64,000 nucleotides of DNA from Hominisplanchenecus_A murintestinalis (GCF_943193015.1 NZ_CALPCM010000002.1:62001-126000); one strand, 5' to 3'; positions 14,543-23,970 are shown, numbered from the stretch's first letter. Notes: generated from the sequence alone by a model not told the origin. Numbers and translations: made by a program.

Positions 14543-15046
14543 CTAAAATCCCAAAATATCCTGTAGGAAACGGACAAAATCATCCTTCGCTTCTGTCAAT
14601 TCCCTGTCATTATCATAACAGTAATCATAGGCATATTTTTCTACATTATCGTCGGATGCGTTACCCCAGCTCTGCTGCGCGCTTCCCCGCCGTATCAGCA
14701 GCGTGATGCATGGAATATCCACATGCCGCTTGAATTTGTCTATCTCTTCTCCCTCCCTGATGTGCACAAACAAAAGCTGTGCATCGCTCTCCAGAAATTT
14801 CCGGTATTCTTCTTCCAGATATCTGCATGGCAAATCATTGTACTCACTAAACACCCTCTTTAAATCTGCCAGAAATCTCCTCGACCTGGAATCCTTCTCA
14901 CCCCGCCATCCATACCTGGAGGCAATCTCTTTAATCGGGGTAACCGAAGAAATATTTTGTGTCCGGTAAGCCGCGCCTGCAAATTCGCACAACGTATCTT
15001 TGCCTACCCCTCCGTTTCCGTTAATGATTATTACTGCTTTCCGCAT
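14543..15046 (-). CDS. P-loop nucleotide kinase-like protein
   Basis: A 167-residue protein with a Walker A motif NGNGGVGKDT (9-18), resembling small (deoxy)nucleoside or nucleotide kinases. Further conserved-looking blocks are ASRYGWRGEKDSRSRRF, suggestive of the kinase lid/NMP region, and ITLLIRRG. The C-terminus is acidic. The substrate is unknown. GGGGGGAGCC precedes the ATG. It lies 67 bp upstream of the DUF308 gene on the same strand. Confidence 0.72.
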   Translation of the reverse strand: MRKAVIIINGNGGVGKDTLCEFAGAAYRTQNISSVTPIKEIASRYGWRGEKDSRSRRFLADLKRVFSEYNDLPCRYLEEEYRKFLESDAQLLFVHIREGEEIDKFKRHVDIPCITLLIRRGSAQQSWGNASDDNVEKYAYDYCYDNDRELTEAKDDFVRFLQDILGF

Positions 15047-15301
15047 GGCTCCCCCCTTTTATCAATATTTACCGCATCTCTCCTGCTGTCATCTGGATTA
15101 TAACACAAGAAACGGCATCTCCGCTACCCCGGAGATGCTATTCCTTCACAAACCGTTTTCACCAGCCATCGTGAAACCAACAAATCTGCGCCCAGATTGG
15201 CATTGGTAAAACAAAAGCTCTATATATAGAAAAGAATACATGAGGCAAAATCACCTCATGTATCCTTTCGATACTTTCTTCTTTTCTGCTTCAAATATCA
15301 A

Positions 15302-16045
15302 TCATTCAGAATCATACCCATTTTTACGGTAGACAACTTGAAAAATTCCCATAGCCAGCAAGATTTCCCCCACCAGGATAACAAGACTGCTCACCGATAC
15401 AGGATTCCTGCTTCCATCTACAATATTCTCTACCGTGTGCATCATGATTCCCGTAAAAAGGAAATCGGTGATCGTCCCCAGCATTTCATTTAACCGGGAA
15501 AACATCGGAACCATCATAAGCACCATAATAATCGGCGTCGTCACAGTGCTGGCAGTCACCTGATTTTTCGCAAAAATGCCAAAAATCATACCTATCACCG
15601 CCCCTGCAATAGCTGCCAGGAGAGAAATACCCAGATATATCGCCCAGCCCGCCGCATCCATAGTAACACCTGCGAGCGGCACCAGCAGCGCATTTACTGC
15701 TTCCACCATCAAGATTACAGGAATCAGGCTTCCCAAGAAGAATTCCGTCCCATTTACGGAAGATGTCATCAGTACACGGAGCGTATGCTTCTCCTTCTCC
15801 TCTGCCAGCGCCGCGCTTACACAGTAAACTCCGGTCATACAAATATTCATCAGCGCTCCATATGCCAGTGCATAAGCCTTCCCAAATATACCCGCTTCCC
15901 CTTCCAGCACAGTACCGTAAACCAGTTTCATCACAAACGTAAGCCCGATTGCAAAAACCGGCATAATGATAAAGTTTTTGGAGAACAGCGCCTTCAGCTT
16001 CATTTCCGTCACAGCTGCCAGTTTATTTCCATGTATCGCTTTCAT
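15302..16045 (-). CDS. ABC transporter permease (ABC-2 type)
   Basis: A 247-residue membrane protein with about six helices. It begins MKAIHGNKLAAVTEMKLKALFSK, then alternates hydrophobic segments with ALAEEKEKHTLRVLMTSSV, the coupling-helix motif common to ABC-2 permeases. The start is fixed by CAGGGAGGG upstream and overlaps the ATPase stop by 4 nt, which indicates translational coupling. With the ATPase it forms an exporter, possibly for a peptide or drug; the regulator pair just upstream supports a response role. Confidence 0.85.
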   Translation of the reverse strand: MKAIHGNKLAAVTEMKLKALFSKNFIIMPVFAIGLTFVMKLVYGTVLEGEAGIFGKAYALAYGALMNICMTGVYCVSAALAEEKEKHTLRVLMTSSVNGTEFFLGSLIPVILMVEAVNALLVPLAGVTMDAAGWAIYLGISLLAAIAGAVIGMIFGIFAKNQVTASTVTTPIIMVLMMVPMFSRLNEMLGTITDFLFTGIMMHTVENIVDGSRNPVSVSSLVILVGEILLAMGIFQVVYRKNGYDSE

Positions 16046-16893
16046 CGTAATTCCCTCCCTGTCACTGTCAAAAATACATTTTCCAGGGTCGGCTCGCAGG
16101 AATGGACTGCCGCCGCCTGGTTCCCCAGCAGCCACCCAGACAGCCGCTCAATATCCTCCGCTGTCTGCTTTAGCACATGTTCTTCGCCATTTTCCAACAG
16201 CACTTTATAGCACTTTTCTTTGTTGTAACGCAGACACAGCTCACGGGGCGTACCATACTCCACAATCTCTCCGTCATTCAAAAGCGCTACATGGTCACAA
16301 AGCTTTTCTGCCTCCTCCATATTATGGGTAGTCAGAAATATTGCCATCCCCTCTTCCTTCATCTCCACCAACAGCCGATGGATATCTAAAGCTGTGGAAG
16401 GATCCAGCCCACTGGTCGGCTCATCCAAAAAAAGCACACGCGGTTTGTGCAGCACTGCCCGTGCCAGTACCAGACGCTGTGCCTGGCCTTTCGAGAGTTT
16501 GCCTGCCGGCTTTTTCTTATGCTTCTCCAGCCCTACCCGTTCCAGCAATTCATCAATCCGTTTTCCGTCAGCTTTTAAAATCCGGGCAAAATATTTCATA
16601 TTCTCATATATGGTCATCCGTTCATAAATTCCTGACTGGTCTGTAACAATCCCAATCTGTTCATAGATTGTCTCATCAATATTTTTCACATGAATGCCCA
16701 GCACATATGCTTCGCCCGACGTAGGCTTTAACTGCCCGGTGAGAATCTTAATCGTAGTAGTCTTTCCCGCGCCGCTCGGCCCTAAAAAGCCTAAAATTTC
16801 CCCTTTCTGTAAAACAGCGTTCAAATCCTTCAGCACCGGGGTTTTGTCATATCTTTTGCAGATATGTTCCATTCGGATATACTCTTTATCCAT
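16042..16893 (-). CDS. ABC transporter ATP-binding protein
   Basis: A 283-residue ATPase. Walker A GPSGAGKTT, the ABC signature LSKGQAQR, Walker B VLFLDEPTSGLD and the switch His in TTHNMEEAE are intact. A C-terminal extension after residue 210 follows the pattern of CcmA/NatA-type subunits. It drives the permease encoded next (4-nt overlap). A 123-bp gap separates it from the LytTR regulator gene; no clear LytTR repeat pair was found there by eye. Confidence 0.93.
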   Translation of the reverse strand: MDKEYIRMEHICKRYDKTPVLKDLNAVLQKGEILGFLGPSGAGKTTTIKILTGQLKPTSGEAYVLGIHVKNIDETIYEQIGIVTDQSGIYERMTIYENMKYFARILKADGKRIDELLERVGLEKHKKKPAGKLSKGQAQRLVLARAVLHKPRVLFLDEPTSGLDPSTALDIHRLLVEMKEEGMAIFLTTHNMEEAEKLCDHVALLNDGEIVEYGTPRELCLRYNKEKCYKVLLENGEEHVLKQTAEDIERLSGWLLGNQAAAVHSCEPTLENVFLTVTGRELR

Positions 16894-17016
16894 CCCTTAT
16901 CAGCTCCTTTCGCAGCTATCTTAATCCCGAAAAGAACTGAAAATCAACAATTTTTCCTAAACGGCACGATTTTCTTCCCAAATGGCCATATTAATATACA
17001 AAATCCTCTTATGCCT

Positions 17017-17757
17017 TTACATTTTCACCCTCTCCATCAACGCCGACTTCATTTTCCGCGAAACCAGACATTCCTGTTTTCCAGCCTTCACCTTATTATG
17101 CTTCAAGTCAATCTCTGTAATCTTTTCCACTGCCACCAGATACGATCGGTGGGTACGGATAAACCTCTCCCCCATCTGTCCCTCTATCTCATTTAAGTTT
17201 CCCACAAAATCCATCCTGCTGCACTCTGTATGCAGGATTACATGATGGCCTTTCTGGGAAGTTTCAAAAAACAAGATATCCTGTACCGGGACATTCTTAA
17301 AAGTATCCCCCACTTTCACAGAATAAATTTCGTCCACATCCTTTTGCGCCTCCTGTTTCAGCCGCAGATGCAGCGCCTCCAAACAGCGGTCAATGGACTC
17401 CCTCTGGCCTCCGCCGCATTTCACAATATAATCAAACGCTTCCAGGTGATACTGAAACGTCCTGTATGCAAGATTCTGGAAGCTGGTAATATACACCAGC
17501 ATACCGCGGGGGTCCAGCATGCGGATTTCTTTTCCCAACAGGAACCCATCGTATTTTGTATCATGAAGTTCCACATCCAGAAAGTACACATTCCGCTTCT
17601 GGAGTGCGCCCCGCACCGTCTCCAGAAAGCTGCGCGGTTCACCCCCGTCAAAAACCACCCGCATATCATAATCTTCAATCAGCAGCTTCTTCTCTATCTC
17701 TTCCCGAATCTGCTTTCTTGCCGTCTCATTATCGTCACATATGTAAATTTCTATCAT
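17017..17757 (-). CDS. LytTR-family response regulator (AgrA-like)
   Basis: A 246-residue regulator. The receiver domain has the acidic pair D8-D9 in IYICDDN and the phosphoacceptor D61 in VYFLDVELH. From about residue 135 it carries a LytTR DNA-binding domain, with FFETSQKGHHVILHT and FIRTHRSYLVAVEKI as the typical core. The ATG at 17757 has GGGAGAGCGG ahead of it; the longer in-frame extension overlaps non-coding gap sequence and is rejected. It follows its kinase gene by 91 bp and precedes the ABC exporter genes, its likely targets. Confidence 0.92.
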   Translation of the reverse strand: MIEIYICDDNETARKQIREEIEKKLLIEDYDMRVVFDGGEPRSFLETVRGALQKRNVYFLDVELHDTKYDGFLLGKEIRMLDPRGMLVYITSFQNLAYRTFQYHLEAFDYIVKCGGGQRESIDRCLEALHLRLKQEAQKDVDEIYSVKVGDTFKNVPVQDILFFETSQKGHHVILHTECSRMDFVGNLNEIEGQMGERFIRTHRSYLVAVEKITEIDLKHNKVKAGKQECLVSRKMKSALMERVKM

Positions 17758-17848
17758 AATCCGCTCTCCCATCGTCCTGCTCTGGCAGGCTGCTTTACCT
17801 GCCGCGCCCCTGTCCCCACATTGTAACCGGAACCTCTGCTGACAGCAT

Positions 17849-19198
17849 TTACAGGGTAAGCTCCTGCACAAATGTCTTGTTTTCACAGCTTGTAACCAGC
17901 ACGGCTCCCGGATACTTCTCCAAAATCTTTCGGCAGCTCGAAAGCCCCAGTCCCCGCTCTCCGCCTTTCGTGGAGTATCCCTCTTCCCAAATACGGGTTA
18001 TATCTATCTCGCCTTCCCACGGATTTGCCACACGGACTGTCAGGAAACCTCCCTGGCTCATCAGAAGCAGTTCCACACCGGGCTGTCCGCTTTCCTGCGC
18101 CGCTTCTATGGCATTGTCCAGTAAAATCCCCAGACAGCGGTTAAAATCCCAGATATCCATCCCTATTTCCACAATTGGATAAAACGCCTCCAGCCTGCAT
18201 GGAATCCCCAGTTCATTCATTTTTACCAGCTTGGACATCACCAGCCCTTTCACTTCCGGTATCCGGATATTTCCCATCTGCGTAGTAGCATAAATCTTCT
18301 CTCCAATTTTCTGGTCAAAATCCATTTCCAGCTTTTCCAGGGTTTTCTGTATTTTCCCTACTTCCCCTTCCTGCGCATAGAGATACATCCCGGACAGCAT
18401 ATTTTTATAATCATGCCGGAAAATGCGCATTTCCCGCTGCATCTCTTCCAAGTTTTCCACATACATCTGCTGCTGCAGAATCATAGATTCCTGCAGCTGG
18501 ATTTTCCGGGTACTCTCCTCCCGCCGAGCCAGATACATAATCAGGCAGAGCAGCAAAAGCGTCAGGATAATAACGGCCGCATTATAAGTAAACAGCAGCT
18601 TATTATTTAACATCATACGCTGTGTAAAAAATACTTCCACCGTAATCTCAAGAAGAAGTACAACAACTGCCGTCCGGCGGATATGCCGCCCATCCTCCAA
18701 TAAGTACTGGATAGGCCGTCCAAAATGAAGTTTCTTCAGCAGACTGCTGATCCCCCAGGCTGTCAGAGGATACAGTAAAAACATCTGCTGTGCAAAAAGC
18801 AAAAAGTCTGCCAGCTGCTCCAGCGTAATGCTCTGCACAATGGATCCGACAACTGCAGCATTCGATACCTGAAGAATCGCACTAATCCCAACCAGGCAGA
18901 ATGCCCTCCATAAATCCCGGTTCCACAGCCGGGATACCACAAACGTCGCTATAGAAAAAACAATCACTGTAGAAAGCACATAAAAAAGCAGCACCTGCCC
19001 CGGCATAAAGAGTCCACCCAAGCCTCCAAAGATTCCCGGAAAGCTTCCTGCAAGCAGAACAAATTTTCCCATCTTCTTCCAGCACAGCTTCTCGTCCAGC
19101 ACAGCAAAAAGATAAAATCCCAGTACCATATGGGAACAAAGGGAATCCATCATATACAATGCACACACCCATAACATCTGTGACATAGAATACCCCAT
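17849..19198 (-). CDS. Membrane sensor histidine kinase, GHKL type (AgrC-like)
   Basis: A 449-residue kinase. The first 225 residues contain about six membrane helices, as in AgrC-type peptide sensors. A coiled segment (MQREMRIF) leads to the phosphoacceptor His in RHDYKNML (about residue 262). The C-terminal ATPase has the N-box region LGILLDNAIEAAQE and the G-box GERGLGLSSCRKIL. The start MGYSMSQM is chosen for the GGAGGG site 8 nt before it. It pairs with the LytTR regulator downstream. No signal-peptide precursor gene (agrD-like) or processing protease is visible next to it. Confidence 0.9.
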   Translation of the reverse strand: MGYSMSQMLWVCALYMMDSLCSHMVLGFYLFAVLDEKLCWKKMGKFVLLAGSFPGIFGGLGGLFMPGQVLLFYVLSTVIVFSIATFVVSRLWNRDLWRAFCLVGISAILQVSNAAVVGSIVQSITLEQLADFLLFAQQMFLLYPLTAWGISSLLKKLHFGRPIQYLLEDGRHIRRTAVVVLLLEITVEVFFTQRMMLNNKLLFTYNAAVIILTLLLLCLIMYLARREESTRKIQLQESMILQQQMYVENLEEMQREMRIFRHDYKNMLSGMYLYAQEGEVGKIQKTLEKLEMDFDQKIGEKIYATTQMGNIRIPEVKGLVMSKLVKMNELGIPCRLEAFYPIVEIGMDIWDFNRCLGILLDNAIEAAQESGQPGVELLLMSQGGFLTVRVANPWEGEIDITRIWEEGYSTKGGERGLGLSSCRKILEKYPGAVLVTSCENKTFVQELTL

Positions 19199-19220
19199 AG
19201 CATTTCCCTCCATCCGCTAA

Positions 19221-19294
19221 GTCAAATCCCCCGCAGTAAGCTACGGGGCGTGACCCAGCTTGTTCTTTCCGCCCCAAGGGGCGGGGTATTTGAC
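19221..19294. repeat. 74-bp palindromic element with inverted ends
   Basis: GTCAAATCCCCCGC at the left pairs with GCGGGGTATTTGAC at the right (13 of 14). Inside are two smaller hairpins, CCCCGCAG/CTACGGGG and CGCCCC/GGGGCG. It sits in the 296-bp gap between the divergent kinase and radical-SAM genes. Only one copy is seen in this window; it may be a REP- or MITE-type repeat. Confidence 0.55.
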
Positions 19295-19412
19295 CCTCGC
19301 GGCATTCGCCAAATATCCACGCAAGCACGGCTGCTTGGCTCATTGCTCTCGGGAATAAAAATTTTATGCATTATGCCGCTATCTTTTATATCTTATCACT
19401 TATCCTGATACT

Positions 19413-19440
19413 TTGCAAAAAAAGCTGTGTCATGTATACT
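19413..19440 (+). promoter_or_regulatory. Promoter of the radical SAM activase gene
   Basis: TTGCAA (19413-19418), a 16-bp spacer and TATACT (19435-19440), about 55 bp before the ATG at 19495. Confidence 0.5.
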
Positions 19441-19494
19441 ATTTAAGAAACACGATGATATGAAAGATTGACTATAGAAAGGACTTTCCTACAC

Positions 19495-20190
19495 ATGAAT
19501 ATATATGGATTTAACACCCTGACACTTCTGGATTACCCTGGAAAAGTGGGCGCTTCCCTTTTCCTGGGCGGCTGCAACTTCCGCTGCCCCTTCTGCCAGA
19601 ACGGAAATCTGGTTCTCCATCCCGAACAGGAATCCGCCATTCCCGAGGCAGAAGTGCTCGCATACCTGACAAAGCGGCGGGGGGTTCTGGACGGGGTATG
19701 TATCAGCGGCGGGGAGCCTACGCTCCATGCTGAGCTGCCCGCACTCATCCAAAAAATAAAAGACCTGGGATATCTTGTAAAATTAGATACCAACGGCACC
19801 CGCCCGCAGGTTGTCCGGTATCTTTATGAAAATCACCTGATTGATTATGTAGCTATGGACATCAAAACTTCCCGCGCCCGCTATCCGGAAGCTGCCGGAA
19901 TCAGCCGGGTAGACCTCTCTCTTATTGAAGAATCCGTGGAATATCTGAAATCTCATGTTTCCGATTATGAATTCCGCACGACCGTGACTCGTGAACTGCA
20001 TACCTCCAAAGATTTTGAGGATATCGCCGATTGGCTGGAAGGATGCCGCGCCTATTACCTCCAGGCTTACCGGGAATCTGCCAGCGTCATCCACCCTGTT
20101 TTCTCCAGTTATACGAAGGAAGAACTCGAAGGCTTCTGTGCCATCCTGCGCAAAAAAATCCCCCTGGCCGAAGTCAGGGGAATTGATTAA
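19495..20190 (+). CDS. nrdG: Anaerobic ribonucleotide reductase activating enzyme-like radical SAM protein
   Basis: A 231-residue radical SAM activase. The opening YGFNTLTLLDYPGKV and the cluster motif CNFRCPFC (CxxxCxxC) match the longer NrdG/PflA-like activating enzymes. ISGGEPTLH is the SAM-binding GGE block. These enzymes use SAM and a 4Fe-4S cluster to place a glycyl radical on their partner. The likely partner is NrdD at 49.6-52.0 kb, which has no activase next to it. The ATG at 19495 is preferred over an upstream TTG because AAAGGA lies before it and the family starts here. Another glycyl-radical partner cannot be excluded. Confidence 0.8.
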   Translation: MNIYGFNTLTLLDYPGKVGASLFLGGCNFRCPFCQNGNLVLHPEQESAIPEAEVLAYLTKRRGVLDGVCISGGEPTLHAELPALIQKIKDLGYLVKLDTNGTRPQVVRYLYENHLIDYVAMDIKTSRARYPEAAGISRVDLSLIEESVEYLKSHVSDYEFRTTVTRELHTSKDFEDIADWLEGCRAYYLQAYRESASVIHPVFSSYTKEELEGFCAILRKKIPLAEVRGID

Positions 20191-20222
20191 TATAGACCGC
20201 GGGCGGCTCCCATATTCCCGAA

Positions 20223-21647
20223 CTACGGCAGGCGGCGGCACCAGTACCCGAATCTCCCGCCCTGATTCTGCGATACTGCTTCTTTAAATATGGGAAAACC
20301 AAACATATTTGCCATATACTGTTCCTGGCTTTCAAACACTCCCGGAATTCCCAAAATGTATCCTCCGTCCCGGCATTTACCGAACAGCAGATGCCTGTAA
20401 TGACAGAACCCATGCATCAGGAAACTATTGTTTCCGGCACGGAAATTTCCCTGCTGGATAACGCGCAACTCCCTCGGGGTAATCTGGATACAATCAGCCA
20501 CTTCATCATCCGCAAAAGGCTGAAAATGCGGGCATCTGCCGCCCATGCACTGCCATTTGCGATCCAGCCCCTGAAGCTGGGGCGGACGGCTTCCTCCGCC
20601 TGAAGGAGAAACCGGGCGGACGCCGCCGTTGGCAGCATGATCCTGCTGCGGGGTTCCCATATCCTCCTCAAGCCGGAGCGCTGCTTCCTGGGCATGGACA
20701 TGTCTCGGACTCTCCTTATGTATTTCCTGTTCCGAAACCTCCGGCTCTCCTTCTGCTTCAAACTGTTCCGGCGTTTCTTCTCCAAAAACTAAATTTCCTG
20801 ATGTTTTTCCTTTCTCCGGTTCTTCCTTCTGCTCTAATCCTTCCGTCAGGATTTCCGGCTCGCTTTCACCGTCTCTCCCTTCAGATACTTCCTCCGGGAC
20901 TTCTTCTGTCTCTACTTTTTCAGAGAGTTCTTCCGTTTCTGTCTCCGCGATGGACTCTTCCAAAACCTCCTCACTCTCTGCTTCTGCAACAGGTTCTTCC
21001 AAAATCTCTTCACTCTCTGCTTCTACAAGAAACTCTTCCTCAGTTTCCCTGTTTTCTGTTTCTTGAATGGATTCCCCCGGGGCTTGCCTTTCCTTTTCTC
21101 CTGCCCGATACTCCTTTAGTTCCTTCTCCTGCTCCTTTACCTGGTTTTTCCTCCAGTTCTCTATCTGCTCTATCGCCTCTTTATCCCGCTGTTCCGTCTC
21201 CCGTCTGTCCGTCTGCCCCCCGATTGGCTGCACTTCCTCAACTTCTGCCTTTCCCGGAAGTGACGTTACCAGACGTCCCGTATCTATCCCCTCGTCATCA
21301 AATACGGTCAGATATTTTTGTCCCTGGCTTCCTTCTATCCAGATTCCTGCAATCTGCCGCAGTGCATACGCGCTTCCTCCGATATTCTGGGACGGCGTTT
21401 GTATACGGGCGTCCCCGCATGCGCCCTGTATGCATATTTTTCCAAGAGAAATCCCCAGGAGCCAGCCGCCCTCGCGAACAAATCCATAAATGTTCAGGGC
21501 TTCTTTCTCCTGGGGAACCTTCTGCAGATGTACCTGCATCCGGCAAATCCCATTTCGGGATTCCACCTTGGCAAAACCTGTATTTTTATTTTTCTTTCCG
21601 TTCGTATATTCATAGATATAAGCAACAAAACGTCGATATTCTGACAA
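20223..21647 (-). CDS. Conserved hypothetical protein with Glu-rich repeat linker
   Basis: A 474-residue protein of no recognised function, of a kind I associate with Lachnospiraceae. The N-terminal 140 residues form a folded domain (SEYRRFVAYIYEYTNGKK; VHLQKVPQ). Residues about 150-320 are very acidic with imperfect repeats of AESEEILEEPVAE type. The C-terminal 110 residues form a second domain with Cys/His (GGRCPHFQPFADDEV, MHGFCHYRHLLFGK). There is no signal peptide. Translation seems to start at TTG (21647) behind GGGAGCG; no in-frame ATG with a better site exists. The repeat linker probably separates two domains and may vary between strains. Confidence 0.75.
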   Translation of the reverse strand: MSEYRRFVAYIYEYTNGKKNKNTGFAKVESRNGICRMQVHLQKVPQEKEALNIYGFVREGGWLLGISLGKICIQGACGDARIQTPSQNIGGSAYALRQIAGIWIEGSQGQKYLTVFDDEGIDTGRLVTSLPGKAEVEEVQPIGGQTDRRETEQRDKEAIEQIENWRKNQVKEQEKELKEYRAGEKERQAPGESIQETENRETEEEFLVEAESEEILEEPVAEAESEEVLEESIAETETEELSEKVETEEVPEEVSEGRDGESEPEILTEGLEQKEEPEKGKTSGNLVFGEETPEQFEAEGEPEVSEQEIHKESPRHVHAQEAALRLEEDMGTPQQDHAANGGVRPVSPSGGGSRPPQLQGLDRKWQCMGGRCPHFQPFADDEVADCIQITPRELRVIQQGNFRAGNNSFLMHGFCHYRHLLFGKCRDGGYILGIPGVFESQEQYMANMFGFPIFKEAVSQNQGGRFGYWCRRLP

Positions 21648-21719
21648 AGCTTTCGCTCCCTGCTTTTCTTAACGCTAATATATGCTTATTATCTGATTTT
21701 CATTCCAACATAGCAGAGT

Positions 21720-22418
21720 TCAGCGAATCCAAAAAGACTGCCCCGGCGCCGTGATATCACAGATTCTGTTCCTGTATGGCGCTGACTCCGGCAGGTTCTT
21801 ATACCTTGAAATAATGCTGTAGTCATCCCAGCAATGCATAGGAAAGACAGCTGCTGCCTCCACATGCTGCAAAAACCAGGTAATTCCTTTGGCAAACTCC
21901 ATCTCCTGCCTTGGATCAAGCACTACAAACGCCGCATGGAGCCGCTTCCTGGCAAGCTTCGCAATCTCTTTCCGATAGTTCTTCCTCATCCACGCATTCG
22001 TGTCCTCCGGCTCATTCACCCAGCTCCAGTCATTGAGGTCGCCTGCATGGTAAATCGCTTTCCCGTCAATCTCTATCAAAAACGCCACGCCGTCGTCCGT
22101 AGACTGCAGCGTTTCAATCATCAGCGAGGAATCCCCTATCCGCTCATCCGGTCCTATAAAAATCGTCCGTTCCAATAACTCTTCCGGAACCCGTTTCTCC
22201 CAGATATCTTTCGACATGAAATAATACACATACGGATACTTTTTCGCCAGATTGAAAATGCTGGCTGAAAAATGATCCCCATGCCCATGACTCACAAATA
22301 CATACAACGGCTTATAGGGAGACAGCTCAGGCAAATCCCCTTTAAAATAGTCAAACAGCAGATAACCGGACATCGTCTCTACCAGGAATGAACTATGATA
22401 AATGTAAGTTACGTTCAT
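21720..22418 (-). CDS. MBL-fold metallo-hydrolase
   Basis: A 232-residue metallo-beta-lactamase-fold protein. The metal motif SHGHGDHFS (HxHxDH) is near residue 65, with later ligands in YHAGDLNDW and FPMHCW. It has no signal peptide. The family includes UlaG-like lactonases and phosphodiesterases; the substrate cannot be told from sequence. It stands between the Glu-rich hypothetical and pepD on the same strand with gaps of about 70 bp. Confidence 0.85.
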   Translation of the reverse strand: MNVTYIYHSSFLVETMSGYLLFDYFKGDLPELSPYKPLYVFVSHGHGDHFSASIFNLAKKYPYVYYFMSKDIWEKRVPEELLERTIFIGPDERIGDSSLMIETLQSTDDGVAFLIEIDGKAIYHAGDLNDWSWVNEPEDTNAWMRKNYRKEIAKLARKRLHAAFVVLDPRQEMEFAKGITWFLQHVEAAAVFPMHCWDDYSIISRYKNLPESAPYRNRICDITAPGQSFWIR

Positions 22419-22484
22419 ACTTATACCTCGTTTTAAACGCGTTATTTACTGCCCGCTTCCTTCACAGTAACCGCGCAAGTCCTG

Positions 22485-23933
22485 TTATCTTATATTTTCC
22501 AGAACTTTCAGTAAATATTTCCACATCCGTTCCGTGGAAGAAATCGAAAGCGTTTCTTCTGTCGTGTGTATACCGGACATCGACGGCCCGAAAGACACAC
22601 AGTCCAGATTCGGAATCTTTTCATAAAAAATACCGCATTCCAATCCCGCATGGATTGCTTTAATTTCCGGCCTTTCCCCAAACATGTCCTCATACGTATC
22701 GGCCATAATTTCCCGCAGCGCCGAATCCTTCCTGTATTCCCACGCCGGATACGCGCCCTCCGGCGTATAGCTTCCGCCCAGGAATTCAGTAAGATACTGT
22801 ATCTGCATGGACAAAGCCTTTTTCGCACTGCCCACAGAGCTGCGCAGGCTCGCCGTCATCCGGCACGCATTCCCATCCATGCACAAAATTCCCGGATTGA
22901 CGGAGGTTTCTACCAGCCCCGCAATTTCTCCGCTCATTTTCTGGACGCCATACGGAAACTGCATAAGGAAAAATAAAACCTTCTGCTGCGCAGACATTGT
23001 CAAAGCGCTTCCCTCCGTCTCACCCTCCGTCCGCACGTTTACAGAAATCCCATCATCTGTGCCGCTGTACTCGGCTCTTAAGTTTTTCCCGAACTCTGCC
23101 GCAGCCTCTGCAATCTCTTTCTCTGCACAGGCATCCGCCAGAAAAACCGCCCGGGCGCTTCTCGGAATCGCATTGTCCTTTTGCCCTCCGGCAAGCTCTG
23201 TAAGAAAAAATTCCACCTGCCCCGAAAGTTCAAACAAAAAGCGTCCTAACAGCTTAATGGCATTCGCACGGATTTTATCAATTTCAGCTCCTGAATGCCC
23301 TCCGGCAAGCCCCTCTATCATTACCTCGTATCTCACGCCCTGCGTTTCCCTGTACTCCACCGGAATCTCACAGACAGCTGAAAGCCCTCCGGCACAGCTA
23401 ATCCAAAGTTTCCCCTCTTCCTCGGAGTCTATGTTCAGCATGTAAGTCCCTTTCAAATCCGAGGTATCAAGCGCCATAGCCCCCAGCATCCCCACTTCCT
23501 CATCTGTGGTAATCACAACTTCCAGTGACGGATGTTTCAGGGAATCATCCTCGAGAACAGCCAGCGCATATGCCACAGCGATTCCGTCGTCTCCTCCCAG
23601 CGTAGTGCCCCTGGCGCTAAGCAAATCCCCTTCTACTGCCAGCTCCAGGCCGTCTTTCTCAAAATCATGGGCATATCCGGGCTTTTTCTCACACACCATA
23701 TCACAGTGCCCCTGCAGAATAACCGCAGGGGCGTCCTCATAGCCCTTCGACGCCGTTTTCTTTATTACCACATTTCCGCTCTCATCCTGCCGATACTCCA
23801 GACCGTGTACTTTGGCAAATTCCACCAGGTAACTACTGATTTTTTCCGTATGGAAAGAACCACGGGGAATTTTACAGATTTCTTCAAAATAGTAAAAGAC
23901 TCTCTCCGGTTTCAGACCGCTTAACACTGACAT
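22485..23933 (-). CDS. pepD: Aminoacyl-histidine dipeptidase (Xaa-His/beta-alanyl-His dipeptidase)
   Basis: A 482-residue M20C metallopeptidase that cleaves cytoplasmic dipeptides. Metal-site segments are VILQGHCDMVCEKK (His/Asp), GTTLGGDDGIAVA (bridging Asp), and TTDEEVGMLGA (catalytic Glu pair). HAGLECGIF and the C-terminal GIHTTEETLSIS complete the site. The length equals that of typical PepD (about 485 aa). GGAGGCAG precedes the ATG. It is followed by MBL and preceded by ridA, all on the minus strand, in a loosely spaced run. Confidence 0.95.
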   Translation of the reverse strand: MSVLSGLKPERVFYYFEEICKIPRGSFHTEKISSYLVEFAKVHGLEYRQDESGNVVIKKTASKGYEDAPAVILQGHCDMVCEKKPGYAHDFEKDGLELAVEGDLLSARGTTLGGDDGIAVAYALAVLEDDSLKHPSLEVVITTDEEVGMLGAMALDTSDLKGTYMLNIDSEEEGKLWISCAGGLSAVCEIPVEYRETQGVRYEVMIEGLAGGHSGAEIDKIRANAIKLLGRFLFELSGQVEFFLTELAGGQKDNAIPRSARAVFLADACAEKEIAEAAAEFGKNLRAEYSGTDDGISVNVRTEGETEGSALTMSAQQKVLFFLMQFPYGVQKMSGEIAGLVETSVNPGILCMDGNACRMTASLRSSVGSAKKALSMQIQYLTEFLGGSYTPEGAYPAWEYRKDSALREIMADTYEDMFGERPEIKAIHAGLECGIFYEKIPNLDCVSFGPSMSGIHTTEETLSISSTERMWKYLLKVLENIR

Positions 23934-23970
23934 ACTGCTGCCTCCAGGTTTCTTTTATATTCAGGGTAGT

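Noticed and set aside
16894..17016. AgrA/LytTR binding repeats before the ABC transporter genes
   Set aside because: GTT-containing segments are present but not at the 21-22 bp spacing needed for LytTR dimers.
20801..21754. 317-codon plus-strand frame rich in Leu/Pro/Ser
   Set aside because: It is the complement of the Glu-rich repeat region; the composition is a by-product of GAA/GAG codons on the other strand.
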